Origin: Streptomyces mangrovisoli | Lineage (GTDB): Bacteria > Actinomycetota > Actinomycetes > Streptomycetales > Streptomycetaceae | NCBI RefSeq assembly: GCF_000974985.2 | Contig: NZ_LAVA02000011.1 | Span: 147,077-211,076, forward strand | Reading direction: 5' to 3' | DNA length: 64,000 bases | Part shown: positions 40,468 to 49,089 of the stretch, piece after piece | Layout of the letters: each line of letters starts with the position of its first letter | How positions within the stretch are numbered: the stretch's first letter is position 1 | The notes under the pieces: model-generated | What the model saw: only the letters and a program-made list of their open reading frames with translations | The model's database searches: none | What the model was told of the DNA's origin: nothing | Translations under genes and position numbers: made by a program

Positions 40468-42507
40468 ATGGCCAGCCATCCCGAAGCCGCCGCGTTGATC
40501 GCCCGGTCGCACCGGCTCGGTGCCGATCCGCGCAATACCAACTACGCCGGCGGCAACACCTCCGCCAAGGGCACCGACACCGACCCCGTCACCGGTGGAG
40601 ACGTCGAGCTGATGTGGGTCAAGGGCTCGGGCGGCGACCTCGGCACGCTCACCGAGGCCGGTCTCGCCGTCCTGCGCCTGGACCGGCTGCGCGCGCTCGC
40701 CGGCGTCTACCCGGGCGTCGAGCGCGAGGACGAGATGGTCGCCGCCTTCGACTACTGCCTGCACGGCAAGGGCGGCGCGGCCCCCTCCATCGACACCGCG
40801 ATGCACGGCCTCGTCGACGCCGCCCACGTGGACCACCTGCACCCCGACTCCGGCATCGCGCTGGCCTGCGCCGCCGACGGGGAGAAGCTGACCGCCGAGT
40901 GCTTCGGGGACACCGTGGCCTGGGTGCCGTGGCGCCGGCCCGGCTTCCAGCTGGGCCTGGACATCGCGGCCATCAAGGCGGCCAACCCGCAGGCGATCGG
41001 TGTCGTGCTCGGCGGGCACGGCATCACCGCGTGGGGCGCCACCGCCGAGGAGTGCGAGCGCAACTCGCTGCACATGATCCGCACCGCCGAGGCGTTCCTC
41101 GCGGACAGGGGGAAGGCCGAGCCCTTCGGCCCGGTCGTCGAGGGCTACGGCGCCCTGCCCGACGCCGAGCGCCACGCGCGGGCCGCCGCGCTCGCGCCGT
41201 ACATCCGCGGTATCGCCTCCCAGGACCGGCCGCAGGTCGGGCACTTCACCGACTCCGACGTGGTGCTGGACTTCACCGCCCGCGCCGAGCACCCGCGGCT
41301 CGCCGCCCTCGGCACGTCCTGCCCCGACCACTTCCTGCGCACCAAGGTCCGCCCGCTCGTCCTCGACCTGCCGCCGACCGCGCCGCTCGAGGAGGCGATC
41401 GCCCGGCTGAACGAACTGCACGCCGAGTACCGCGAGGAGTACGCCGCCTACTACGCGCGGCACGCCGAGCCCGACTCCCCCGCGATGCGCGGCGCCGATC
41501 CGGCGATCGTGCTGGTGCCGGGCGTGGGCATGTTCTCCTTCGGCAAGGACAAGCAGACCGCGCGCGTCGCGGGCGAGTTCTACGTCAACGCGATCAACGT
41601 GATGCGCGGCGCCGAGGCGGTGTCGTCGTACGCGCCGATCGAGGAGTCGGAGAAGTTCCGCATCGAGTACTGGGCGTTGGAGGAGGCCAAGCTCCAGCGG
41701 ATGCCGAAGCCCAAGCCGCTCGCGACCCGGGTGGCGCTGGTGACCGGCGCGGGCAGCGGGATCGGCAGGGCCATCGCGGCGCGGCTGGTCGCCGAGGGCG
41801 CGTGCGTCGTGATCGCCGACCTCGACGCGGAGAACGCCGCGGCCGTCGCGGAGGAACTGGGCGGTCCCGACAAGGCCGTCGCCGTCACCGTGGACGTGAC
41901 GTCCGAGGAGCAGATCGCGGCCGCGCTGGACGCGGCGGCGCTCGCGTTCGGCGGTGTGGACCTGGTCGTCAACAACGCGGGCATCTCCATCTCCAAGCCG
42001 CTCCTGGAGACTTCGGCGAAGGACTGGGACCTCCAGCACGACATCATGGCCCGTGGCTCGTTCCTCGTCGCGCGGGAAGCCGCGCGGGTGATGATCGCGC
42101 AGCGGCTCGGCGGCGACATCGTCTACATCGCGTCCAAGAACGCCGTGTTCGCCGGCCCCAACAACATCGCCTACTCCGCGACCAAGGCCGACCAGGCGCA
42201 CCAGGTGCGGCTGCTCGCGGCCGAGCTCGGTGAGCACGGCATCCGTGTCAACGGCGTCAACCCTGATGGCGTGGTGCGCGGTTCGGGCATCTTCGCGGGC
42301 GGCTGGGGCGCGCAGCGCGCGGCCGTGTACGGCGTGCCGGAGGAGAAGCTCGGCGAGTTCTACGCCCAGCGCACCCTGCTCAAGCGGGAGGTGCTGCCCG
42401 AGCACGTCGCCAACGCCGTGTTCGCCCTGACGGGCGGGGAGTTGACGCATACCACCGGGCTGCACGTCCCGGTCGACGCCGGCGTCGCCGCCGCCTTCCT
42501 GCGATGA
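40468..42507 (+). CDS. rhaEW: Bifunctional rhamnulose-1-phosphate aldolase / L-lactaldehyde dehydrogenase
   Basis: A 679-residue fusion. Residues 1 to about 415 are a class II aldolase (YAGGNTSAKG; HVDHLHPDSGIAL with metal histidines; VVLGGHGITAWG). Residues about 420-679 are a short-chain dehydrogenase (ALVTGAGSGIGRAIAARL; NNAGISISKPL; YSATKADQ). The RhaEW family splits L-rhamnulose-1-phosphate into DHAP and L-lactaldehyde and oxidises the latter to L-lactate. ATG 40468 follows AAGGAATC. Its stop overlaps the rhaB start (ATGA), so the two are translationally coupled. The 248-base gap to rhaI holds a large inverted repeat. Confidence 0.92.
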   Translation: MASHPEAAALIARSHRLGADPRNTNYAGGNTSAKGTDTDPVTGGDVELMWVKGSGGDLGTLTEAGLAVLRLDRLRALAGVYPGVEREDEMVAAFDYCLHGKGGAAPSIDTAMHGLVDAAHVDHLHPDSGIALACAADGEKLTAECFGDTVAWVPWRRPGFQLGLDIAAIKAANPQAIGVVLGGHGITAWGATAEECERNSLHMIRTAEAFLADRGKAEPFGPVVEGYGALPDAERHARAAALAPYIRGIASQDRPQVGHFTDSDVVLDFTARAEHPRLAALGTSCPDHFLRTKVRPLVLDLPPTAPLEEAIARLNELHAEYREEYAAYYARHAEPDSPAMRGADPAIVLVPGVGMFSFGKDKQTARVAGEFYVNAINVMRGAEAVSSYAPIEESEKFRIEYWALEEAKLQRMPKPKPLATRVALVTGAGSGIGRAIAARLVAEGACVVIADLDAENAAAVAEELGGPDKAVAVTVDVTSEEQIAAALDAAALAFGGVDLVVNNAGISISKPLLETSAKDWDLQHDIMARGSFLVAREAARVMIAQRLGGDIVYIASKNAVFAGPNNIAYSATKADQAHQVRLLAAELGEHGIRVNGVNPDGVVRGSGIFAGGWGAQRAAVYGVPEEKLGEFYAQRTLLKREVLPEHVANAVFALTGGELTHTTGLHVPVDAGVAAAFLR

Positions 42508-43949
42508 CGGCCCGGGGGACCTTCGCCGCGGTCGACCTCGGGGCGTCCAGCGGACGCGTCATGGTCGGCCGGGTGGGGCCGGACACCCTGGAGCTCGCCG
42601 AGGCGCACCGGTTCGCCAACCGGCCCGTGCGCACACCGGAGGGGCTGCGCTGGGACATCCTCGCGCTGTACGCGGGTGTGCTCGACGGGCTGCGGGCGGC
42701 CGGGCAGGTCGACTCCGTCGGCGTGGACAGCTGGGCCGTCGACCACGGCCTGCTCGACGCCGACGGCGCGCTGCTCGGCAACCCCGTGCACTACCGCGAC
42801 GCCCGTACCGAGGGCGTCGCCGAGAAAGTGTGGGCGACCGTGCCGGCGGCCGAGCTGTACGCGGCGACCGGCCTCCAGTACGCGCCCTTCAACACCCTGT
42901 ACCAGCTGGCCGCGGCCCGCTCCACGACGCAATTCGCGCACGCGCGAAGGCTGTTGCTGATCCCGGACCTGCTGACGTACTGGCTGACCGGCGAGCAGGG
43001 CACCGAACTCACCAACGCCTCGACCACCCAGCTGATCGACCCGCGCACCCGCGACTGGTCCTACGACCTCGCCGCGCGGCTCGACATCGACCTCTCACTG
43101 TTCCCGCCGCTGCGGCAACCCGGTGATCCAGCGGGCCTGTTGCGGTCCGAGGTGCTCGACGAGACCGGGCTGAGCGGGCCGGTGCCGGTGACGGCGGTCG
43201 GCTCGCACGACACCGCCTCCGCGGTGGCGGCGGTCCCCGCGACCGGCGAGCGATTCGCCTACATCTGCACCGGCACCTGGTCGTTGGCCGGGCTCGAACT
43301 GGAGACGCCGGTGCTCAGCGAGGAGAGCCGCGCCGCCAACTTCACCAACGAGCTGGGCCTCGACGGCACGGTCCGCTATCTGCGCAACATCATGGGCCTG
43401 TGGCTGCTGCAGGAGTGCGTACGCGCCTGGGGCGACCCGGACCTCGGGGAGCTGCTGCGGGAGGCCGCCGCCGTGCCCGCGCTGCGGTCCGTGGTGGACG
43501 CGGGCGACGCGTCCTTCCTCGCGCCGGGCCACATGCCGGAGCGGATCGCCGAGGCGTGCCGCGCGTCCGGGCAGCCCGTGCCGGGCACGCCCGCCGAGAT
43601 CACGCGCTGCATCCTCGACTCCCTCGCGCTGGCCCACCGCAAGGCGATCGAGGACGCGCAGCGGCTGGCCGGTCATTCCGTGGACGTGGTGCACATCGTC
43701 GGCGGGGGCACCCGCAACGAGCTGCTGTGTCGGCTGACCGCCGACGCCTGCGGGCTGCCGGTGGTGGCGGGTCCGGCGGAGGCGGCCGCGCTCGGCAACG
43801 TCCTGGTCCAGGCGCGGGCGCACGGGCTGGTCGGCGACCGCGCGGGGATGCGGGACCTGGTGGCCCGCACCCAGCCGCTCACCCGGTACGAGCCGAGCGG
43901 CGACACCGCGCGCTGGCGGGCCGCGGCGGAACGGCTCGCCACGCGGTGA
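42504..43949 (+). CDS. rhaB: Rhamnulokinase
   Basis: A 481-residue FGGY-family kinase. The N-terminal phosphate loop VDLGASSGRVMVG, VGVDSWAVDHGLL, GSHDTASAVAAVP, YICTGTWSLAGLE and the adenosine-site HIVGGGTRNELLC are all present. It phosphorylates L-rhamnulose at C1. Coupled to rhaEW by a 4-base ATGA overlap. The TGA stop (43947-43949) begins a four-copy 33-base tandem repeat that fills the gap to lutA. Confidence 0.92.
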   Translation: MTARGTFAAVDLGASSGRVMVGRVGPDTLELAEAHRFANRPVRTPEGLRWDILALYAGVLDGLRAAGQVDSVGVDSWAVDHGLLDADGALLGNPVHYRDARTEGVAEKVWATVPAAELYAATGLQYAPFNTLYQLAAARSTTQFAHARRLLLIPDLLTYWLTGEQGTELTNASTTQLIDPRTRDWSYDLAARLDIDLSLFPPLRQPGDPAGLLRSEVLDETGLSGPVPVTAVGSHDTASAVAAVPATGERFAYICTGTWSLAGLELETPVLSEESRAANFTNELGLDGTVRYLRNIMGLWLLQECVRAWGDPDLGELLREAAAVPALRSVVDAGDASFLAPGHMPERIAEACRASGQPVPGTPAEITRCILDSLALAHRKAIEDAQRLAGHSVDVVHIVGGGTRNELLCRLTADACGLPVVAGPAEAAALGNVLVQARAHGLVGDRAGMRDLVARTQPLTRYEPSGDTARWRAAAERLATR

Positions 43950-44076
43950 ACGACCTGCCTCGGAGGACGCGCCACTCGGTGCATCACCCGCCCCGGCGGA
44001 CCCGCGACGCGGCGAATCACCCACCCCGGCGGACCCGCGGCGCGGTGCATCACCCGCCCCGGCGGACGCGAGCCCA
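43945..44076 (+). repeat. Four-copy 33-base tandem repeat starting on the rhaB stop
   Basis: Units begin at 43945, 43978, 44011 and 44044. Each starts GGTG or GGCG followed by a variant of CATCACCCGCCCCGGCGGAC. The first, most diverged, unit contains the rhaB TGA. It lies between two halves of a functional pathway (rhaB and lutA). Confidence 0.75.
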
Positions 44077-44156
44077 CGCGGTGCGCGCGTCCGTCCTCCG
44101 TGGCACGACCGCCCACTACCCTGCCCCCATCCGATGACCGACCCCGAGGAGCCGCG

Positions 44157-44912
44157 ATGCGTGTCGCACTGTTCCTGACCTGTGTCAACGACACGCTCTA
44201 TCCGGACACCGGCCGCGCCGTGGTGAAGCTGCTGAACAGGCTGGGCGTCGACGTCGACTTCCCGATGGCGCAGACCTGCTGCGGGCAGGCGCACTACAAC
44301 ACCGGCTACCGCCACGAGGCGGAGCCGCTGGCCCGGCAGTTCTCCGATGTCTTCGGGGAGTACGACGCGATCGTCACGCCGTCGGGGTCCTGCGGGGCGA
44401 TGGTGCGCGAGCTGTACCCGCGGATGGGTGAACGGGCCCGCGCCGAGGGCCGCGGCGACTCGCTCGCCCGGACGCTGGCGCCGGTGGTGACCAAGACGTA
44501 CGAGCTGACGGAGTTCCTGGTGGACGTGGTGGGGGTGACGGACGTGGGGGCGTACTACCCGCGCACCGTCACCTACCACCCCACCTGCCACGGGCTGCGC
44601 GGCCTCGGTCTCGGCGACCGCCCGCGGCGGCTGCTCCGGGCGGTGAAGGGGCTCGAACTCGTCGAGCTGCCGGGGGCGGAGGAGTGCTGCGGCTTCGGCG
44701 GCACGTTCGCGCTGAAGAACTCCGACGTCTCGGCCGCCATGGGCACCGACAAGGTACGCAACGCCGAGTCGACCGGGGCCGACGTGCTCTGCGCGGCCGA
44801 CAACTCCTGCCTGATGCACATCGGCGGCACGATGTCGCGGCTGAAGGTCGGCATGCGGCCCGTGCACATCGCGGAGATCCTGGCGAGCACGGAGGAGGAA
44901 CCGGCCGTATGA
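44157..44912 (+). CDS. lutA: L-lactate utilisation protein LutA (Fe-S subunit)
   Basis: A 251-residue (Fe-S)-binding protein with two cysteine-rich CCG domains: TCCGQAHYNTGYRH (about residue 40) and EECCGFGGTFALKN (about 180), typical of LutA/LldE and heterodisulfide-reductase-like subunits. LutABC oxidises L-lactate to pyruvate. Here it would consume the L-lactate made by RhaEW, which makes the placement meaningful. ATG 44157 follows GAGGAG. Its stop overlaps the lutB start (ATGA). It is separated from rhaB by a tandem repeat, so read-through or a separate promoter are both possible. Confidence 0.92.
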   Translation: MRVALFLTCVNDTLYPDTGRAVVKLLNRLGVDVDFPMAQTCCGQAHYNTGYRHEAEPLARQFSDVFGEYDAIVTPSGSCGAMVRELYPRMGERARAEGRGDSLARTLAPVVTKTYELTEFLVDVVGVTDVGAYYPRTVTYHPTCHGLRGLGLGDRPRRLLRAVKGLELVELPGAEECCGFGGTFALKNSDVSAAMGTDKVRNAESTGADVLCAADNSCLMHIGGTMSRLKVGMRPVHIAEILASTEEEPAV

Positions 44913-46396
44913 GCGGGACGTTCATGGGGATGCCCGCCTTCCCAGAGGCGGCGCGCGAGGCGGTGGACAACCCCACCCTGCGCGGCAATCTGCGGCATGC
45001 GACGCACACCATCCGCGCCAAGCGCGCCAAGGCGGTCGCCGAGGTGTCCGACTGGGCGGAGCTGCGCGAGGCGGGCAAGCGGATCAAGGACCACACGCTG
45101 CGCCATCTCGACCACTACCTCGTGCAGTTGGAGGAGGCGGTCACCGCGGCGGGCGGCATCGTGCACTGGGCCGCGGACGCCGACGAGGCCAACGCGATCG
45201 TGACCCGGCTGGTCCAGGAGACCGGCGAGTCGGAGGTCGTCAAGGTCAAGTCGATGGCCACACAGGAGATCGGGCTCAACGAGGCACTCGAGGCGGCCGG
45301 CATCCGCGCCTACGAGACCGATCTCGCCGAGCTGATCGTGCAGTTGGGCAAGGACCGCCCCTCGCACATCCTCGTGCCCGCCATCCACCGCAACCGCGGC
45401 GAGATCCGCGACATCTTCGAGAAGGAGATGGGCGAGTGGGGCCGCCCGGCGCCCGAGGGGCTCACCGACACGCCCGCCGAACTCGCCGAGGCGGCGCGGC
45501 TGCACCTGCGGGAGAAGTTCCTGCGCGCCAAGGTCGGCGTCTCCGGCGCCAACTTCATGGTCGCCGAGACCGGCACGCTGGTCGTGGTGGAGTCGGAGGG
45601 CAACGGGCGGATGTGCCTGACCCTGCCCGAGACGCTGATCTCCGTCGTCGGCATCGAGAAGATCGTGCCGACCTGGCGCGACCTGGAGGTCTTCCTGCAG
45701 ACCCTGCCGCGCTCCTCGACGGCCGAGCGGATGAACCCGTACACCTCGATGTGGACCGGCACCACCGACTCCCGGGCGGCGGACGGGCCGCGCGTCTTCC
45801 ATCTGGTGCTGCTCGACAACGGCCGCACCGACACCCTCGCCGACGAGGTCGGCCGTCAGGCGCTGCGCTGCATCCGCTGCTCGGCCTGCCTGAACGTCTG
45901 CCCGGTGTACGAGCGGGCCGGCGGCCACGCCTACGGCTCGGTCTACCCGGGCCCGATCGGCGCCATCCTCAGCCCCCAACTACGCGGCACCGCGAGCGAG
46001 ATCGACGCCTCGCTGCCGTACGCCTCGTCGTTGTGCGGGGCCTGCTACGAAGTGTGCCCGGTCGCCATCGACATCCCCGAGGTGCTGGTGCACCTGCGCG
46101 AGCGGGTCGTGCAGGGCGGGCCGGCGGTCCGCGAGGGCAACAAGGTGGTGCTGCGGCCGGCGAAGGGACACGCGGCGGAGCGGGCGGCCATGCGGGCGGC
46201 GCGCTGGGCGTTCAGCCACCCGGGCGCGCTGCGCGCCGGGCAGCGGCTCGCCTCCCGGACCCGCCGCGCCCATCCGCGGCACCTGCCCGGCCCGGGCAAG
46301 GCGTGGACCGGCAGCCGGGATCTGCCCCCGCTGCCCGCGGAGCCGTTCCGCGACTGGTGGCAGCGCACCCACGGCGGAAAGGACGGCGTCCAGTGA
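44909..46396 (+). CDS. lutB: L-lactate utilisation protein LutB (ferredoxin-type subunit)
   Basis: A 495-residue iron-sulphur protein. The N-terminal LUD domain includes VVKVKSMATQEIGLNEAL and FLRAKVGVSGANFMVAETGT. Two 4Fe-4S sites follow: CIRCSACLNVCPVY (about residue 320) and CGACYEVCPVAI (about 375). The C-terminal about 100 residues are basic and Pro-rich. It is the central subunit of the LutABC lactate oxidase. Coupled at both ends by 4-base overlaps, with lutA (ATGA) and lutC (GTGA). Confidence 0.92.
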   Translation: MSGTFMGMPAFPEAAREAVDNPTLRGNLRHATHTIRAKRAKAVAEVSDWAELREAGKRIKDHTLRHLDHYLVQLEEAVTAAGGIVHWAADADEANAIVTRLVQETGESEVVKVKSMATQEIGLNEALEAAGIRAYETDLAELIVQLGKDRPSHILVPAIHRNRGEIRDIFEKEMGEWGRPAPEGLTDTPAELAEAARLHLREKFLRAKVGVSGANFMVAETGTLVVVESEGNGRMCLTLPETLISVVGIEKIVPTWRDLEVFLQTLPRSSTAERMNPYTSMWTGTTDSRAADGPRVFHLVLLDNGRTDTLADEVGRQALRCIRCSACLNVCPVYERAGGHAYGSVYPGPIGAILSPQLRGTASEIDASLPYASSLCGACYEVCPVAIDIPEVLVHLRERVVQGGPAVREGNKVVLRPAKGHAAERAAMRAARWAFSHPGALRAGQRLASRTRRAHPRHLPGPGKAWTGSRDLPPLPAEPFRDWWQRTHGGKDGVQ

Positions 46397-47067
46397 GCGG
46401 CCCCGAAGTCAGCAGCAGGGAACGGATCCTGGGGCGGGTGCGACGCGCGCTGGCCGACGTACCGGGCGACGGCGCTCCCCCCGCCGGGCCCGCGTACGAG
46501 CAGGAGGTCGAGCGCGGCTACCTCCGCCGCCACGGGGACCTCGATGCCGCCGGGACCGTCGAACTGCTGGCGGAGAACCTGGCCGACTACCGCGCCTTGG
46601 TGCACCGCTGCTCGGAGGCCGAACTGCCTTCCCTCATCGGCCGGTTGCTGGCCGCGCGCGGCGCGCGGACGGTCGTCGTACCGCCGGGTCTCGACCCGGA
46701 CTGGCTGTCGGGGACCGGGGCCGAGCGGGTCGAGGACACGGCCACCGACTCGCCGGAGCGGCTGGACGCGGTGGACAGTGTGGTCACCGCGTGCGCGGTG
46801 GCGATCGCCGAGACCGGCACGATCGTCCTGGACGGCGGTCCCGACCAGGGCCGCCGCCGGATCACCCTCGTGCCCGACCACCACGTGTGCGTGGTACGGG
46901 TGCCCGAGCAGGTCGTCTCCTCGGTGCCGGAGGCGCTCGAACGGCTCGACCCCGTACGCCCGTCGACGTGGATCTCCGGCCCGTCCGCGACCAGCGACAT
47001 CGAACTGGACCGGGTCGAGGGCGTGCACGGGCCGCGCACGCTGGAGGTCGTGCTCGTGAGCGCGTAG
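46393..47067 (+). CDS. lutC: L-lactate utilisation protein LutC
   Basis: A 224-residue LUD-domain protein: SRERILGRVRRALADVPGDG at the N-terminus, then VTACAVAIAETGTIVLDGGP, RRITLVPDHHVCVVR and TWISGPSATSDIELDRVEGVHGPR-type end (shown here in part), the LutC/YkgG pattern. It completes LutABC. GTG 46393 overlaps the lutB stop (GTGA). The gene is the last of the plus-strand rhamnose/lactate arm and is convergent with an unknown gene 22 bases on. Confidence 0.92.
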   Translation: MSGPEVSSRERILGRVRRALADVPGDGAPPAGPAYEQEVERGYLRRHGDLDAAGTVELLAENLADYRALVHRCSEAELPSLIGRLLAARGARTVVVPPGLDPDWLSGTGAERVEDTATDSPERLDAVDSVVTACAVAIAETGTIVLDGGPDQGRRRITLVPDHHVCVVRVPEQVVSSVPEALERLDPVRPSTWISGPSATSDIELDRVEGVHGPRTLEVVLVSA

Positions 47068-47089
47068 GGGTTCCGGGCCGGGTTCCCGT

Positions 47090-47677
47090 TCAGGACCAGA
47101 CGATCGGGCAGCCGCGGCGAATGGAGTGCTGGGCCGCGCGGAGGTACAGTGCGACGTAGAAGGCCGCGTCGAGGTCCTCGCTCCACGGACCGGGGCGCTT
47201 CGCGGCGAGCGCCTCGGCCTCTCCTTCCCGGAACCAGAAGGTGAGGTCGAGGTTGTCGCACATCTCGGGTACCTCCGCGGGCAGTTCGATCGCCGCCGCC
47301 AGGCGCTCCGCGAGGGCGAGGACCTGCGGGGCGCCGGCCGCCATCGCGTTGTCGGTGTAGCCGTCGCCGACCTCCAGCCATATCTCCTCGTCGAGGGAGA
47401 ACGGCACCAGCACCGACCAGCCGCAGAACTCGTCCTGCTGCTCGGGCGTCAGATGCGCGGCGCACAGCGCGCTGAACCCGTCCATCGGCGGGATGAGCTT
47501 CTCCTCGAACTGCGTGCCCGAGCCGTGCCGGAACTCCGCCGCCGCCGGCACGGACTCGTACGCCGGCAGGCCGCGCTCGCGCAGCCGTTCGTTCAGCGCG
47601 GCGGCGAGTTCCCCGCGCCCGTCCTCGCTGTCGTCGAACCACTCCTGCGCGTCGACGCTCACCAGATAGACACCCAT
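47090..47677 (-). CDS. Hypothetical protein (195 aa)
   Basis: A 195-residue acidic soluble protein: MGVYLVSVDAQEWFDDSEDG, PPMDGFSALCAAHLTPEQQD, WSVLVPFSLDEEIWLEVGDG and a C-terminal AFYVALYLRAAQHSIRRGC. The pattern looks like a conserved actinomycete family but I cannot name it. ATG 47677 lies 7 bases after a TACTGT -10 box without a Shine-Dalgarno site. It is divergent, across 73 bases, from another unknown protein (47751), so the pair may be co-regulated. Confidence 0.78.
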   Translation of the reverse strand: MGVYLVSVDAQEWFDDSEDGRGELAAALNERLRERGLPAYESVPAAAEFRHGSGTQFEEKLIPPMDGFSALCAAHLTPEQQDEFCGWSVLVPFSLDEEIWLEVGDGYTDNAMAAGAPQVLALAERLAAAIELPAEVPEMCDNLDLTFWFREGEAEALAAKRPGPWSEDLDAAFYVALYLRAAQHSIRRGCPIVWS

Positions 47678-47684
47678 GCGCCGC

Positions 47685-47690
47685 ACAGTA
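47685..47690 (-). promoter_or_regulatory. -10 box of a leaderless promoter for the 195-aa protein gene
   Basis: Minus-strand TACTGT, 7 bases from ATG 47677. Confidence 0.45.
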
Positions 47691-47750
47691 GAGGGCGCCA
47701 CTGACAACGGCCGCCGCGGCGGCTCGGACCGCGGCTGGGAGGATGCACGG

Positions 47751-48362
47751 GTGAACCACTTCTCGTACCGCCCGATCGGACCGGGTGACGACCGGCCCCG
47801 TCTCCCCGAACCGCGACCCGCCGAGCCCGGTCGCTGGCCGATGCTGGAGGCCGCGCTCGCGGTGGTCAACCGCGATGTGACGGCGACCCTGCCGGGCCAG
47901 GAGCCGCTGATCCTGATGGCCGTCCCGTCCCACGAGCCCACGCCGCAGGGCGGGTTCGACGGGGAGCAGGTCCATGTGGCGCTGCCCGACGGCCGTTGGC
48001 ACGGCAATCAGGTCAACGCGTACGACCCGGAGGAGGGCGACCCGGAGGAGCCGGACGACGAGGAGACGGCCCTGAGCGTGGTCGCGGACGCCGCGCAGTC
48101 GACCCTCATGGAGCTGCTCTGGCAGACGTGGCCGATCTGCCCGGAGCACAAGCTCGGCACCCACCCGCGCCCGGCCGGGAGCACCGAGGACTGGTACGAG
48201 ACCACGACGCAAGCGGACGGGCCGACGGTGTGGTGGTGCCGGGGCGACCAGGACAGCCACGGCCACGACCTCTGCCGGGTGGGCGAGTTGGCGGGCACGC
48301 TCCCGGGGAAGGAACGGCGCGCGCTGCGGCGCGCCGAACGCGCACGCGGCGAGCGGCCCTAG
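47751..48362 (+). CDS. Hypothetical protein (203 aa)
   Basis: A 203-residue protein. N-terminal NHFSYRPIGPGDDRPRLP; a central strand-rich part LILMAVPSHEPTPQGGFDGE and VALPDGRWHGNQVNAYDPEE; then a conserved-looking CPEH...WWCRGDQDSHGHDLCRVG segment whose Cys and His residues might bind a metal; a basic C-terminus. No known domain recognised. GTG 47751 is preferred because GGAGG lies 8 bases upstream and the earlier in-frame start at 47676 would overlap the divergent gene. Function unknown. Confidence 0.75.
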   Translation: MNHFSYRPIGPGDDRPRLPEPRPAEPGRWPMLEAALAVVNRDVTATLPGQEPLILMAVPSHEPTPQGGFDGEQVHVALPDGRWHGNQVNAYDPEEGDPEEPDDEETALSVVADAAQSTLMELLWQTWPICPEHKLGTHPRPAGSTEDWYETTTQADGPTVWWCRGDQDSHGHDLCRVGELAGTLPGKERRALRRAERARGERP

Positions 48363-48393
48363 GACCGGACAGCCGACCAGGGCCGGTCAGGCC

Positions 48394-48969
48394 CTAGTCG
48401 ACGACGCCCGCCGCGTCCAGCAGGGCCGTCGCCGTCGCCACCGCGAGGCCGTCGTCGAGGTGTTCGACGCCCGAGCCGGCGCGGGCGCTCGCGCCGTCGA
48501 AGACCAGCATCAGCTGGCGGGCGAGGAGGTGCGGGTCGCGGGCGCCGCCGCGTTCGGCGGCTGCGCGGAAGGACGCCTCCAGGCGCTGCTTCGCGCCGCT
48601 CGCGACCACGCTCGCCGGATGTTCGGGGTCCTTGAGCTCGACGAGCACCGCGAGGTAGGGGCAGCCGTGGTAACCGGGGTCCGTGGCCGTCTTCTGGATC
48701 TGCTCGAAGGTGTACAGGATCACCGCGCGGGAGGTGGGGGCGTCCTCGGGGGCAGGGGTGAGCAGCGCCTCGTACCGCGGCAGGCCGCGGCGCAGGCTCT
48801 CGGCGAGGACCTCGTCCTTGCTGTCGAAGAGCTGGTACATGGACCGCTTGGAGACGCCGGCCGCGCGGCAGAGCGCCTCGACGCCGATGGAGACGCCGTC
48901 GCGGTAGAACAGGTCGGCCGCCGCGTCGAGCAGCCGGTCCCGGGTGGGTGCCTTGTCCGTGGTGGCCAT
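48394..48969 (-). CDS. TetR-family regulator
   Basis: A 191-residue TetR protein. DNA-binding part: RDRLLDAAADLFYRDGVSIGVEALCRAAGVSKRSMYQLFDSK (helices 1-4). The C-terminal ligand domain has HGCPYLAVLVELKDPEHPAS, reminiscent of regulators that sense small reactive compounds. ATG 48969 lies 7 bases after a TACCCT -10 box, so the mRNA is probably leaderless. It is divergent from the MoxR/VWA operon over 120 bases with a symmetrical AAACTGATCGGTTT site between, so this operon is its likely target. Confidence 0.88.
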   Translation of the reverse strand: MATTDKAPTRDRLLDAAADLFYRDGVSIGVEALCRAAGVSKRSMYQLFDSKDEVLAESLRRGLPRYEALLTPAPEDAPTSRAVILYTFEQIQKTATDPGYHGCPYLAVLVELKDPEHPASVVASGAKQRLEASFRAAAERGGARDPHLLARQLMLVFDGASARAGSGVEHLDDGLAVATATALLDAAGVVD

Positions 48970-48976
48970 AGAGGTG

Positions 48977-48982
48977 AGGGTA
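48977..48982 (-). promoter_or_regulatory. -10 box of a leaderless promoter for the TetR gene
   Basis: Minus-strand TACCCT, 7 bases before ATG 48969. Confidence 0.45.
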
Positions 48983-49002
48983 CCGCGCCGGACCGCGAAC
49001 GG

Positions 49003-49016
49003 AAACTGATCGGTTT
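49003..49016. promoter_or_regulatory. TetR operator candidate
   Basis: AAACTGATCGGTTT: a 14-base palindrome with one mismatched pair, A+T-rich against the background, in the 120-base TetR/MoxR divergent spacer. It lies where the TetR -35 should be. Confidence 0.5.
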
Positions 49017-49089
49017 TCGGCGTGTACAGCAAGGTGAACAAGCGCTTAGATAGGAGCGCGCCCGATCGCCGAACCGCACGGAGGCCCCG

